64,000 nucleotides of DNA from Luteolibacter flavescens (GCF_025950085.1 NZ_JAPDDS010000018.1:1-64000); one strand, 5' to 3'; shown: positions 28,756 to 38,084, numbered from the stretch's first letter. A program made the numbers and translations. Notes: a model not told the origin generated them from the letters alone.

Positions 28756-30858
28756 ATGACCGCCAAACTCCCTTCGCTTCTCACCCTTGTGATACCCACG
28801 ATAAGCCTGGCCGCCGTGATCGACTACCCCGCCACCCGCAAGGCGGAGGTGTCGGAAGAACTGCACGGCACGAAAGTCTCCGACCCCTACCGCTGGCTGG
28901 AGGATGACAATGCCGAGGAGACGAAGGGCTGGGTCACGGCCCAGAACAAGGTCACCGAATCCTTCCTGGAGACCGTCCCGCAGCGCGGCGAGATCCGGAA
29001 GCGCCTCGCGGACCTGTGGAATTTCGAGCGCACCGGAGCTCCGCGCGAATACGGCGGCAAGTGGTTCTTCACCCACAACACCGGCTTGCAGAACCAGTCG
29101 GTGCTGAAGGTCTCCGACTCCATCGACGGCGAGGGCAGGCTGCTGCTCGACCCGAACACACTCTCGGCCGATGGCACCGTGGCACTCGCGAATTTCTCGC
29201 CGAGCGAGGATGGCAAGCTGCTCGGCTACTCGATCTCCCGCGGCGGCAGCGACTGGAACGAGATCCTCGTCCGCGACGTCGCCACCGGCAAGGACACGGG
29301 CGATCACCTGAAGTGGGTGAAATTCAGCGGCATCTCCTGGGCGAAGGACGGCAGCGGCTTCTACTACGCCCGCTACGATGCGCCGCCGGAGGGTGCCGCG
29401 CTCACGCAGAAGAACGAGTACCAGAAGCTCTGCTTCCACAAGATCGGCACCCCGCAGTCGGAGGACAAGGTGATCTACGAGCGGAAGGACCAGCCGCGCT
29501 GGGGTTTCGGCGGCGGTGTGACGGAGGACGGGAAGTATCTCGTGATCCGCGTGTCCGAGGGCACCGATCCGAAAAACCGCTTCTTCTACCGCCCGGTCGA
29601 GGAGGAGGAGGAGAAGGTGATCGAGTTGCTCGCGGATGCGGATGCCAGCTATGACTTCATCGGCAACGAGGGCAGCGAGTTCTACTTCCGCACGGATCTC
29701 GATGCACCGCGCCACCGCATCATCGCCATCGACGTGACGAAGCCGGAGCGCTCCGCGTGGAAGGAGATCATCCCGCAGTCTAAGGACCTGCTCCAGGAGG
29801 CCAGCATGGTCGGCGGCAAGCTGGTGGTGGAGTACCTGCAGGACGCGAAGAGCGCGGTGGCGGTCTTTGACGTCGCCGGGAAAAAGATCCGCGACGTCGA
29901 TCTGCCTGGCATCGGCAGCGCCGGTGGCTTCAGCGGCCGCCAGCAGGACAAGGAGACCTTCTACTCCTTCACGAGCTTCACCGATCCCGGCGCGATCTAT
30001 CGCTACGACCTGGCCAGCGGCGAGAGCACGCTGTGGAAGAGCCCGAAGGTCGGCTTCGATGGCTCGGCCTACGAGACCAAGCAGGTCTTCGTCCCCAGCA
30101 AGGACGGCACGAAGGTCCCCGTCTTCATCGTTCACAAGAAGGGCATCACGCTCGATGGCTCGCACCGCACGCTGCTGACGGGCTACGGCGGCTTCAATAT
30201 CAGCATCACGCCCGGCTTCTCCATCGGCCGCGCGGTGTGGCTGGAGCGTGGCGGCATCCTCGCGGTGGCAAATCTCCGCGGCGGTGGCGAGTACGGCAGC
30301 GACTGGCATCAGGCGGGCACGCGCCTCCAGAAGCAGAATGTCTTCGATGACTTCATTGCGGCCGGCGAGTGGCTGGTGAAGGAGAACTACACCTCGCCGC
30401 AGAAGCTCGCCATCCAGGGCGGCAGCAATGGCGGCCTGCTGGTCGGTGCCTGCATGACCCAGCGTCCGGACCTCTTCGGCGCGGCCCTGCCCGCCGTGGG
30501 CGTGCTGGACATGCTGCGCTTCCACAAGTTCACCATCGGCTGGGCTTGGGAGAAGGACTACGGCAGCGCGGAGAATCCCGAGGAATTCAAGGCCCTGCTC
30601 CAGTACTCGCCGTATCACGTGCTGAAGAGCGGCACGCGCTACCCGGCGACGATGGTGACCACCGCCGACCACGATGACCGCGTGGTGCCTGCCCACAGTT
30701 TCAAATTCGCCGCGCGCCTGCAGGAGTGCCAGGCGAAGGAAGGCCCGCCGGTGCTGATCCGCATCGACACCAGCGCCGGTCACGGTGCCGGTACGGCGCT
30801 TTCCAAGATGATCGACAAGACCGCCGACGAGTGGGCCTTCCTCGAGAAGGTCCTGTGA
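28756..30858 (+). CDS. Prolyl oligopeptidase, family S9A
   Basis: A 700-residue serine peptidase cutting short peptides after proline. It has an N-terminal signal-peptide-like segment (LLTLVIPTISLAA), a seven-blade beta-propeller domain starting near YPATRKAEVSEELHG, and the C-terminal alpha/beta-hydrolase. The catalytic triad is S557 in GGSNGGLL, D641 in DHDDRV and H676 in SAGHGAG, in the same order and nearly the same spacing as the mammalian enzyme. It is probably periplasmic. The gene stands alone between divergent and convergent neighbours. Confidence 0.94.
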   Translation: MTAKLPSLLTLVIPTISLAAVIDYPATRKAEVSEELHGTKVSDPYRWLEDDNAEETKGWVTAQNKVTESFLETVPQRGEIRKRLADLWNFERTGAPREYGGKWFFTHNTGLQNQSVLKVSDSIDGEGRLLLDPNTLSADGTVALANFSPSEDGKLLGYSISRGGSDWNEILVRDVATGKDTGDHLKWVKFSGISWAKDGSGFYYARYDAPPEGAALTQKNEYQKLCFHKIGTPQSEDKVIYERKDQPRWGFGGGVTEDGKYLVIRVSEGTDPKNRFFYRPVEEEEEKVIELLADADASYDFIGNEGSEFYFRTDLDAPRHRIIAIDVTKPERSAWKEIIPQSKDLLQEASMVGGKLVVEYLQDAKSAVAVFDVAGKKIRDVDLPGIGSAGGFSGRQQDKETFYSFTSFTDPGAIYRYDLASGESTLWKSPKVGFDGSAYETKQVFVPSKDGTKVPVFIVHKKGITLDGSHRTLLTGYGGFNISITPGFSIGRAVWLERGGILAVANLRGGGEYGSDWHQAGTRLQKQNVFDDFIAAGEWLVKENYTSPQKLAIQGGSNGGLLVGACMTQRPDLFGAALPAVGVLDMLRFHKFTIGWAWEKDYGSAENPEEFKALLQYSPYHVLKSGTRYPATMVTTADHDDRVVPAHSFKFAARLQECQAKEGPPVLIRIDTSAGHGAGTALSKMIDKTADEWAFLEKVL

Positions 30859-30957
30859 TCGGCTGATCCGCCTTTGCGACACTGCTGGAGCGCGGGGACC
30901 CCACCCGCGCTCCAGCACTTCGCCTTACTCCCAGTCCAAGAAATCTGAATCCGCCGC

Positions 30958-31848
30958 TCAGTCCGCGTCCGCGTCCCCGCCCTCGGTTTCGAGCCGGGCG
31001 GAGATCGCCTCGATCACGGCATCGGGGGAAAATTCACCGGCCGTGATGCCGATCCGCCGGATGCCTGCGAAGTCACGCGGCTCCAGTGCTCCGGCATCCG
31101 CCACGGCCCTCGCGGGGAGACCCAGCCGCCGGGCCGTCTCGATCAGCGCGCGCACGGAGGCCTCTCCAGCCTCGCCCGCGACGATGATCGATTCCGCCCA
31201 GCGGCTGAGCGCTTCCACGGACCGCTCGCGCTCCAACATCGCGAGTGAGGTCGTATCGAGGAAAACCAAGCGGCTGTCCGGGTGGCGCTGCCGCAGCGCC
31301 TCCACCATCACCGTTGCGTGGCGGCGGGTCATGCGCGTCTGGCAGACGATGCCGAATTTCGGGGCGAAGGGCAGCAGCCCCGCCTGCTCCGCATCCTCCA
31401 CCACGGTGGCACCCTTTGCCTCACCGGCGATGGCCAGGCTCTCGGCATCCCCGCGGTAGCCCGCCACCAGTGGCTTGCAGTGCTCCAGCGTCAGGAGATT
31501 CAGCGAGGTCTGCGCGCGCCGCACCGAGGGGAGCGTCAGGTCGAGCAGGTCGTGCCCGTTTTCCTTCCACTGCTTCCGCGTCTCCTTCGGCAGGCCGCCC
31601 AGCGGCACCACCACGGTGTGGGTGGGGGCGCGGTATTCCTGCGGGTCTCCCTCCAGCGCGCCGCGGCGGCGATAGAGCTCGCACAGTGCCGCATCCGGGG
31701 CGAGCGGGCCCAGCACCGTGACTGGCCCGCGCCGCAGCCGCGCATCCAGCCGGGCGAGGGCATCGCGCGTCTCCGTGCCATGGCCGGCCACCATGGCGCG
31801 GCGGATCTGGAGACGCATGAGGGGAGGGGATTGGAGGCTTGCGGACAT
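30958..31848 (-). CDS. IspH/LytB-like protein lacking all three Fe-S cysteines
   Basis: A 296-residue protein with the layout of IspH (hydroxymethylbutenyl diphosphate reductase). It has an N-terminal MRLQIRRAMVAGHG segment where IspH has the RGFCAGV motif. THTVVVPLGG corresponds to the AHGV region, DLTLPSV to DATCPLV, FLDTTSLAM to the third cysteine motif, and GITAGEFSPDAVIEAI to the C-terminal TAGAS motif. In each of the three cluster motifs the cysteine is replaced (V, L and S), so the [4Fe-4S] cluster cannot form as in IspH. Other cysteines exist at different places. It is probably a paralogue with a new function. The start could also be at 31818. Confidence 0.6.
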   Translation of the reverse strand: MSASLQSPPLMRLQIRRAMVAGHGTETRDALARLDARLRRGPVTVLGPLAPDAALCELYRRRGALEGDPQEYRAPTHTVVVPLGGLPKETRKQWKENGHDLLDLTLPSVRRAQTSLNLLTLEHCKPLVAGYRGDAESLAIAGEAKGATVVEDAEQAGLLPFAPKFGIVCQTRMTRRHATVMVEALRQRHPDSRLVFLDTTSLAMLERERSVEALSRWAESIIVAGEAGEASVRALIETARRLGLPARAVADAGALEPRDFAGIRRIGITAGEFSPDAVIEAISARLETEGGDADAD

Positions 31849-31851
31849 TCG

Positions 31852-31867
31852 CTTTGTATTGCAAAGT
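31852..31867. promoter_or_regulatory. Operator-like inverted repeat, copy 1
   Basis: CTTTGTATTGCAAAGT: inverted repeat CTTTG-N5-CAAAG. It lies 3 bases upstream of the IspH-like start codon and 59 bases from an almost identical second copy, between two divergent genes. Confidence 0.6.
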
Positions 31868-31910
31868 ATTCGAGCGGAGCGGTTCGCTCAATGGGGTGAA
31901 AGCGGTGCGA

Positions 31911-31926
31911 CTTTGTATCGCAAAGT
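31911..31926. promoter_or_regulatory. Operator-like inverted repeat, copy 2
   Basis: CTTTGTATCGCAAAGT, differing from copy 1 at one position; with the preceding A it gives ACTTTG-N5-CAAAGT. It is 93 bases upstream of the GH76 start. Confidence 0.6.
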
Positions 31927-32019
31927 TAATTTGGCAAGCGGGAAGTTTGTGACATCGCGCGGCACTTGCGCGACCGCTCCTTGTCGCGGGTGGTTTGAGA
32001 TGTCATCGGACTTCCGCCC

Positions 32020-33114
32020 ATGAGACTTGCCCGCCTTCTCCTCTTCCCGGCCATGCTGCTGTCCGCGGTGGCCGCGCCATCGGTTCATCTGGAGCGTGCC
32101 GTCGAAGTCACGGAGTCGATCCAGGAGAATTTCTGGGACCGGAAGTCGGGCCTCTACGCGTCGAAGTCCGGCGGCAAGGACCCGGACATGATCTGGGGCA
32201 GCGGCGTGATGTTCTCCGCGGTCGTCGGCGCCGCGCGGCACGACAAGAAGTATCGCCCGGTGATGCGGAAGTTTTTCGAGGGCATGGACGCCTACTGGGA
32301 CGTGAAGGTGAAGATCCCCGGCTACGAGCCTGCCCGCACCCAGGGTGGGAATGACAAGTACTACGACGACAATGCGTGGATGGTGCTCACCTTCCTCGAG
32401 GCCTACGAGTTGACCGGCGAGTCGCGCTATCTCAAGCGTGCCGAGGAGACGCTGGAATTCGTGGTGAGCGGCTGGGACGAGGAAGCGGGCGGCGGGATCT
32501 GGTGGCACGAGAAGCACAATGGCGACTGCAAGAACACCTGCGTGAACGGCCCCGGCGCGCTGGGGTGCTTCCGGCTTGCGAGATTCGAGAAGGAGCCCGC
32601 CGCGGCGAAGTGGAATGCCTTCGGCGAAAAGATCACGGTGTGGACGGTGAAGACGCTGCAGGCGCCCAACGGACTTTTCTCGGACGCGATCAACGTGAAG
32701 ACCAAGGCGGTCAACCGAGACCAGCTCACCTACAATGCCGGGCTGATGCTGCGGGTCTTCCTCTCGCTCCACGCCCGCACCGGCGAGCGCTACTACCTCG
32801 ATGAAGCGCTCCGCATGGGGAAGGCCGCGGAGGGTCTGCTCGACCGCGGCACCGGAGCGTATCGCGACCCCATCAAGTGGGCGCACCTGATGGTGGAGGC
32901 GGATCTGGAACTCTACCGCGCCACCGGCGACAAGGCCTACCACCAGCGCGCCGTGAAGAACGCCGCGCATCACTACGCCGAGTGGAAGAAGTCACCCGCG
33001 CCCGACCTCATCAGCCAGGCATCGCTGGCCCGCGAGCTGTGGTTGCTCGTGGACCACGAAACGCCCGCGGGCATCGAATTCTGGAAGAAGTCCGACAAGG
33101 CGAAGGCGCGGTGA
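32020..33114 (+). CDS. GH76-family glycoside hydrolase (endo-alpha-1,6-mannanase type)
   Basis: A 364-residue secreted enzyme with a signal peptide (MRLARLLLFPAMLLSAVAA) and an alpha-toroid fold. The catalytic pair of adjacent aspartates is D116-D117 in YYDDNAWM. GGIWWHEK and QLTYNAGLMLR match GH76. Family members cut alpha-1,6-mannan of yeast walls or bacterial mannoconjugates. It shares a divergent regulatory region, with two CTTTG-N5-CAAAG sites, with the IspH-like gene. Confidence 0.9.
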   Translation: MRLARLLLFPAMLLSAVAAPSVHLERAVEVTESIQENFWDRKSGLYASKSGGKDPDMIWGSGVMFSAVVGAARHDKKYRPVMRKFFEGMDAYWDVKVKIPGYEPARTQGGNDKYYDDNAWMVLTFLEAYELTGESRYLKRAEETLEFVVSGWDEEAGGGIWWHEKHNGDCKNTCVNGPGALGCFRLARFEKEPAAAKWNAFGEKITVWTVKTLQAPNGLFSDAINVKTKAVNRDQLTYNAGLMLRVFLSLHARTGERYYLDEALRMGKAAEGLLDRGTGAYRDPIKWAHLMVEADLELYRATGDKAYHQRAVKNAAHHYAEWKKSPAPDLISQASLARELWLLVDHETPAGIEFWKKSDKAKAR

Positions 33115-33226
33115 GAGTCGCGCTTCTCCGGGAAATCGTAGGGAAGTCGGTGTGGGCCTTTGCTGGATGTCTCCTCGAATTCGACGGTCCCCGTGTGATC
33201 TGGTCGCGACACGATCTGTCCCAACC

Positions 33227-33443
33227 TGTCCCGACGGGACTGCATCCTGAAGCCCGGGGTTGCGAAGCTACCCTGGGTCTCCGATCGCGTGTGATTTCCT
33301 ACGCAAACGGCGTTGTGCAAAGCGCCGCGCCGGTGTGTCCGCCCTTTACACAACCTCTTCGAGGTAGGCTTGCCTGCCGATCATTTCCCCGGGTAGCTCG
33401 TGCCTCGCAACCCGGGGCTCTGTTGCGAAGTCCCTTCGGGACA
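33227..33443. repeat. 217-base nested palindromic repeat (REPIN or MITE-like)
   Basis: Lies in a 511-base stretch without a credible gene (33115-33625). Outer ends TGTCCCGACGGGACT (33227-33241) and AGTCCCTTCGGGACA (33429-33443) are inverted copies with one mismatch. Further in, 33251-33277 (AGCCCGGGGTTGCGA, then CTACCC) pairs with 33387-33419 (GGGTAGC, then CGCAACCCGGGGCT). A third pair, GTTGTGCAAAG (33312-33322) and CTTTACACAAC (33344-33354), is innermost. Nested GC-rich palindromes with GTCCC ends are common intergenic repeats in Verrucomicrobia and Planctomycetes. ORFs through it are by-products. The bases on either side (33115-33226 and 33444-33625) show nothing clear. Confidence 0.6.
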
Positions 33444-33625
33444 AAGAGGTGCCCGGTTGGAGCCTTGGGCTGGGTGCTCGGTTGGAGGCCCGGATTGGAG
33501 CTTTTCTCAAGGCAGGGCCTTTGATTCGGAGGATCTCGGTTTCAAGAACGTATGGAAAGTTCCGCGCATTGGCCCCGCACGTAAACGCGGCGGAAGATAG
33601 GACGAAATGTCTCCGGCCCCACTTG

Positions 33626-35941
33626 TCACTCCAGCGTGTTCTCCGCCTCCATGCGCCATTCTCCATCGCGGAAGACCTCGGCGGCAAGGATCAGGGGCTC
33701 CGCCTCCGAAGCGGCGGGGCTGCCATCGATGGCGAAGATGCGGATCTCCACGCCGAGCGGCTTGTCGCCGGGACCGGCGGGGACCAATGCCGCGGCAGCG
33801 CCGGTGCTGCCCTGGAAGTAGAGGTCGCCTTTCTCCGTGAAATCGCCGTTGCCATTCGCATCCACACCGAGGAGGGATTGGCTACGGGGGTCATAGTACT
33901 CGAAGCGCAGCGGCACCTTAGACACCAGGCGGAAGGATATCCCATCGGCCTCGTGTGCGGGTGCCGCGAGTTCGTGGAAAAGGACCACCGAGCGGAAGGG
34001 GCTCGTCGCGAGCGCGCTGGCGTCCAGCACCACGCTGCCGGTGGCAGCCTCGTCCCAGCTCACATTCCACAGCGTGGCGGCTCCGGGCTTTTGATCCGCA
34101 TGATCCCACGCCACGCTGGCCACGGCCGCGGCGCCCTTTCCGGAGGCCATGATCGCGGTGATGGAAACATCTCCCCCCGAGGAGATGGAGCGAGCGATGC
34201 GGACCTGTGACACCGGTTTGCCAGCTTCGAAGCGGACGTCATCGCCCGCGATCGCAGCACCCGGTCCGCTGATCACCAGCGATCCTTTCACGCCGGTCGG
34301 ATTGGAATTGAACACGGTGAAGCGGGTCCGCGCGCTTTTTCCCGGGGCGGCGATGCTGGTGATTTCCAGCGGCTGCACGGTTAGTGGTTGGAGCTGTGCC
34401 ACCGTGGCGGGGGTCGGCGACGTCAGCTTCATGAGACGCGCCTCCATCTCCGGGGTCAGCCACTCCTTGCGATGATCCGGCAGGTCGGTGGCGAGCTTCC
34501 TCGCGCTGGCGAGCGCGGCCTTCGCGGCGTCCATTTCTCCCAATCGTGCGAGTGCGACCGCGCGCCCCGTCTCGGCCAGCACCCGCCGTGCCGCGGGGAT
34601 GTCGGAATGCTTCGCGAGGAAGGCGTCGAACTCCGCAAGGACCGCCCGCGCCCCGGCGAGATCGCCTGCTTCGAATCGCGCCTTGAAGAGCTTCGAAAGC
34701 AGCGACGGCTCATGCAATACCCAGCCGAAGGAGCGGGTGAGCCGCAGCGCTTCGGTGAACATTGCCACGGCTTCCATCGGCCGGTCCCGTTCGAGCAGGT
34801 AGTTGCCATACTCGCGGTAGAGCGTGGGCTCGCCGCGCTTGTTGCCCTGCGCGCGCATCCGCTCCAGCAGGCCGGTGAATTCCGCATCCAGTCCTTCATC
34901 CCCGGCATTTGCCCGGCTGACGAGATAGTCGCGGTCCGCATAGAGCGCGTCGTGGAGGTGGCCGATGGACTTCTCGAATGCGGCTCCCTCTCGCATCGCT
35001 TCCAGCGCCGCCTTCGACTCCTTCAGGTCGAGCTCCATCTTGGCGACCAGGCGCTCGGTGCCGCGCCCTCCTCCGGCCTGCTTCGCATCCGCGGCGGCTT
35101 GCTTTGCCTCGGCCAGGATTTCCTCGGAAGGGCCCTCCCATTGGGAGAGATTGCGCAGCAGGTTCAGTTGCAGGATGGGCTTCAGAGGGCCGCTCTTCTT
35201 GTCCATCAGCCCGCTCGCAAGCAGTTCTCGCTGGAGTCGGATGGCCTCCTCCTCGTAACCGAGGAAATCCAGGAGGTCGGCCCGTGTGGCCAGCAGCTTC
35301 GATGCATAGAAATGCTCCACTGGTGCGAGCTTCCGACCCTGCTGGCCCAGATGTGCCGCCGCTTCATCCAGCAGTGCGCGCGCCTCTGCCGTGCGGCCGA
35401 TGTGGTCGAGCAGGTTCGCCTCGCGCTCGATGAGTCGCCAGCCGACCGACCGCAGACCGGCGGGCAGCACGATGACCTCCGACACGGTGATCGGTGCGCC
35501 ATTGCCGTCGGATCTGAGCTTCTTCCCGCGCAGCGTTTCCGCCCCGGCGCGGTTTGCCTGGAGAGCGGCTCCGATCTTGCCCTCCATCATCAGGCCGCGC
35601 TCCAGATAGCCGAAGATCGTGCAACGGCGGACGGCATCGCCTTGGAAGCCCTCGACAGGAAATGCGTCCAGCGCATCGATCACCTCGCGGGCGAGCTTGC
35701 CTGCCTCGACGTTCTTGCCCTGCCGGTAGATGAGTTCGCAGGCACTCGCTCCCGCGGCCGTGGCATAGTCCGCATTCCCGGCCTCGATGGCCTTGTGAAA
35801 GCTCCGCGTCATCCCCTCGGACGCCGCGGCGATGTCGGTGCTTTCGATCTTCCGGGCGTTGTGGAATTCCTGGGCGAAGTTGCCTTGTCCGGAGGCGACG
35901 AGGGGGCAGGCGAGGGCTGCGATGAGGAGAAGGTGACGCAT
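33626..35941 (-). CDS. Exported TPR-type repeat protein
   Basis: A 771-residue exported protein with signal peptide MRHLLLIAALACPLVASGQG. Residues about 25-500 are helical with TPR-like pairs (for example AYADRDYLVSRANAGDEG, YREYGNYLLERDRPMEAVAMF, and LFKARFEAGDLAGARAVLAEF). From about 520 the sequence is beta-rich, like an Ig or bacterial adhesion domain (LVISGPGAAIAGDDVRFEAG). A DANGNGDFTEKGD segment near the end resembles a calcium-binding or dockerin-type loop. Function unknown; probably a scaffold outside the cytoplasm. The start at 35941 begins the signal peptide; a longer frame goes to 35974. Confidence 0.75.
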   Translation of the reverse strand: MRHLLLIAALACPLVASGQGNFAQEFHNARKIESTDIAAASEGMTRSFHKAIEAGNADYATAAGASACELIYRQGKNVEAGKLAREVIDALDAFPVEGFQGDAVRRCTIFGYLERGLMMEGKIGAALQANRAGAETLRGKKLRSDGNGAPITVSEVIVLPAGLRSVGWRLIEREANLLDHIGRTAEARALLDEAAAHLGQQGRKLAPVEHFYASKLLATRADLLDFLGYEEEAIRLQRELLASGLMDKKSGPLKPILQLNLLRNLSQWEGPSEEILAEAKQAAADAKQAGGGRGTERLVAKMELDLKESKAALEAMREGAAFEKSIGHLHDALYADRDYLVSRANAGDEGLDAEFTGLLERMRAQGNKRGEPTLYREYGNYLLERDRPMEAVAMFTEALRLTRSFGWVLHEPSLLSKLFKARFEAGDLAGARAVLAEFDAFLAKHSDIPAARRVLAETGRAVALARLGEMDAAKAALASARKLATDLPDHRKEWLTPEMEARLMKLTSPTPATVAQLQPLTVQPLEITSIAAPGKSARTRFTVFNSNPTGVKGSLVISGPGAAIAGDDVRFEAGKPVSQVRIARSISSGGDVSITAIMASGKGAAAVASVAWDHADQKPGAATLWNVSWDEAATGSVVLDASALATSPFRSVVLFHELAAPAHEADGISFRLVSKVPLRFEYYDPRSQSLLGVDANGNGDFTEKGDLYFQGSTGAAAALVPAGPGDKPLGVEIRIFAIDGSPAASEAEPLILAAEVFRDGEWRMEAENTLE

Positions 35942-36009
35942 GTCGTGATAGCGATAACTACGCGCCAATATCACAACTTCGATGATAATTCGGTGAAGTG
36001 ACGAAGAAT

Positions 36010-36834
36010 TTACAGCGCGAGCGGGACGGTGCCGAGTTGATAGCCGCCGCCGAGCTTGGCCATCGCGGCATTCACCCCGCGGTAGACCGCGGGCGATGAG
36101 TAGAAGGGACCTTTGCCCGGCCCGCCGAAGGTGTGCGTCCCGATGAGTACCATCTCTCCGCCGACGAGCAGGAAGGACGGATGACCGGAGTCGCCGGTGA
36201 CGAGATTCTTCCTCACCAGCGGTGAGAGCCGGTTTGCGTGGCTGAATGCAAGCGAGCCGTTCTGTATGCTATAAATCTCATGGACGAAAGCCCGCCGCTG
36301 CTGGTCGGTCACGATGGCCAGGCATCCCGCGAGCGATCCATAGTCACCGGAAGGCGGCAGCACGCGATAGGGCTTCACGCCGGAGGGCAGCGGTGCATCC
36401 AGCTTGCCCACGGCCACGTCGGCGATGCCGGTGAGCGACTCCACGGCGACGAGGGTGCGCTGGTGGGGGCGTCCGCCACGATCATGGAAGACCACCTTCG
36501 ACCCGACGGGCCGCTGGTAGTGCGCGGCCATCACCACGTGCAGCGGGGACACGGCCGTGGCAGTGCGCGTGTCGTCCCACGCCACACCGGTGAAATCGAG
36601 ACGCCGCGTGAAATTCTTCCCCCACGTCGAGGGCCGGTCGGTCGCGTAGTTCGTGATGATGGTATTGTCCGTGGCTCCTTCTAACAGTGCATTGAATCGC
36701 TGATCGGAATCCGCGCGGATCCCCGCCACGGTGAGTGCGGACGAAGGTGGGCCGGGCATGCGCGGGATATCCGGGCTGCTGCAAGCGGAGAGAGCGAGCA
36801 TGGCGGGCAGGCAGAGGCGAAGGGTGAGGTTCAT
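36010..36834 (-). CDS. Trypsin-like-fold lipoprotein
   Basis: A 274-residue protein with a lipoprotein signal (LPAMLALSACSS). The order HVVMAAHY, then ADVAVGKL, then GDSGHPSF follows the His, Asp, Ser order of chymotrypsin-type proteases, and GDSG is the classic nucleophile motif. The histidine context (MAAHY) and the position of the aspartate fit. It is either an active protease or a derived binding protein. The start overlaps the stop of the preceding membrane protein gene by four bases (36831-36834), so the two are translationally coupled. Confidence 0.7.
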   Translation of the reverse strand: MNLTLRLCLPAMLALSACSSPDIPRMPGPPSSALTVAGIRADSDQRFNALLEGATDNTIITNYATDRPSTWGKNFTRRLDFTGVAWDDTRTATAVSPLHVVMAAHYQRPVGSKVVFHDRGGRPHQRTLVAVESLTGIADVAVGKLDAPLPSGVKPYRVLPPSGDYGSLAGCLAIVTDQQRRAFVHEIYSIQNGSLAFSHANRLSPLVRKNLVTGDSGHPSFLLVGGEMVLIGTHTFGGPGKGPFYSSPAVYRGVNAAMAKLGGGYQLGTVPLAL

Positions 36835-38033
36835 GGTTCCGGTGAAAGAGGGGTCGAGGGTTTCGTGGCTTGGGGCTTGGTGATCGAGTCGAAGCGCCGG
36901 AGAAAATCCATCTCGTCGGAGTTGCGTGGTCTGGCCTGTCGAATCTCATCGGCCCTCGCTCTCATGAGTGCGGTGATTTTCGGCAGTCGGCGTTCCATGT
37001 CCTCCCATCTTTCGCTGCTGTAGGGGAGGTTGAACCAGAGGGCATCGATGGCACTCGACTCCCACTCCCTGCGGAGCCAGTCCGGCGCATCGGCGGGCAG
37101 GGCTTCCAGCAATTCGAAAGGGAATCGGTAGCCATCGGGTTCGGGCGGGAGGTAGTGGTGCGGGGGGAAGTCGGCACGGGTCCTCGCCGAAGCGAACTCG
37201 ATGGCTTCCCTATAATCTTTCGCATCGATCAAGGACGTCAATCGGTCGCGGTTGGCGATCCGTGGATGGAAAGGCACCGCCGCGATGGCCCATAGGACGA
37301 GCGCCGTGGATGCCAGCGCGATCCACGATTTCGGCAGCGGTGCTGGCGGACGGGATAGTGGCGAGAATGCAGGCCGTGACCTGTAGTAGATGCTTTGGAT
37401 GATCACCACGACGAAGACCCAGAAGGACGCGATGGTGGTGAATTGCGATGCCTGCTGGAGCAGTTCCGTATGAGGCGGCAGACGCACGCCGCCCATGATC
37501 TGGATCAGTGACAGGCTTTTGAAAAATGAGCCCACCATCATCTCCAAGGCTGCGGGCGCGAGGATCAGGGGGAGCGCCCGCATGTGCGTCACGCCGGTGA
37601 GCACCGCGACCATGCGGGTCATGAGGGCGACCCTCCACAGCGACACGATCGCGAGGAAGGCGATGTTCCACTTCGTCGCGGTGACCATGTCCGTCATCGA
37701 CTCCACGGGAATGCCGTAGATCCAGGCGCAAGGCGCGGTCAGCCATGCGAATGTCAGGAAGGCGAGGAATTGCGGGCCTCCCCTGCCAAGCTTGAACAGC
37801 TTCAAGGGGCCGCTGATCCACAGGAAAATGAAGACGATGGAAACCATCGACGCCGCGAAGGGACCGATGAACCACTCCGGATTCCGCAACAGGTCGAGGT
37901 GGTCGTAGTTCCGCGCGATGCCGGCGCTCAGCACCAGGATCGCGCCGACGATCCATGCATGGCGCGTCGCGGCGATGCGCTCGATCGCGCCGCGATGGCC
38001 GGTGAGGAAGAGGAGGGGGTCAAGGATGCGCAT
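36831..38033 (-). CDS. Polytopic membrane protein of unknown function
   Basis: A 400-residue protein. The first 260 residues hold about six membrane segments (for example AWIVGAILVLSAGIA, AASMVSIVFIFLWISG, LAFLTFAWLTAPCAWIYG and FWVFVVVIIQSIYY). The remaining part is soluble, with DRLTSLIDAKDYREAIEFA looking like a short TPR helix pair. No catalytic motif is recognised. Its ATGA overlap with the trypsin-like lipoprotein gene suggests they act together, possibly protease plus membrane partner. Confidence 0.72.
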   Translation of the reverse strand: MRILDPLLFLTGHRGAIERIAATRHAWIVGAILVLSAGIARNYDHLDLLRNPEWFIGPFAASMVSIVFIFLWISGPLKLFKLGRGGPQFLAFLTFAWLTAPCAWIYGIPVESMTDMVTATKWNIAFLAIVSLWRVALMTRMVAVLTGVTHMRALPLILAPAALEMMVGSFFKSLSLIQIMGGVRLPPHTELLQQASQFTTIASFWVFVVVIIQSIYYRSRPAFSPLSRPPAPLPKSWIALASTALVLWAIAAVPFHPRIANRDRLTSLIDAKDYREAIEFASARTRADFPPHHYLPPEPDGYRFPFELLEALPADAPDWLRREWESSAIDALWFNLPYSSERWEDMERRLPKITALMRARADEIRQARPRNSDEMDFLRRFDSITKPQATKPSTPLSPEP

Positions 38034-38084
38034 GATTGAATGGAAGGAAATGGTCGCTTCATCTGCAAGCTTCCCGCCGGGTGG

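Noticed and set aside
33346-33687. Minus-strand ORF in the palindromic repeat region
   Set aside because: It has no recognisable domain and runs through the repeat.
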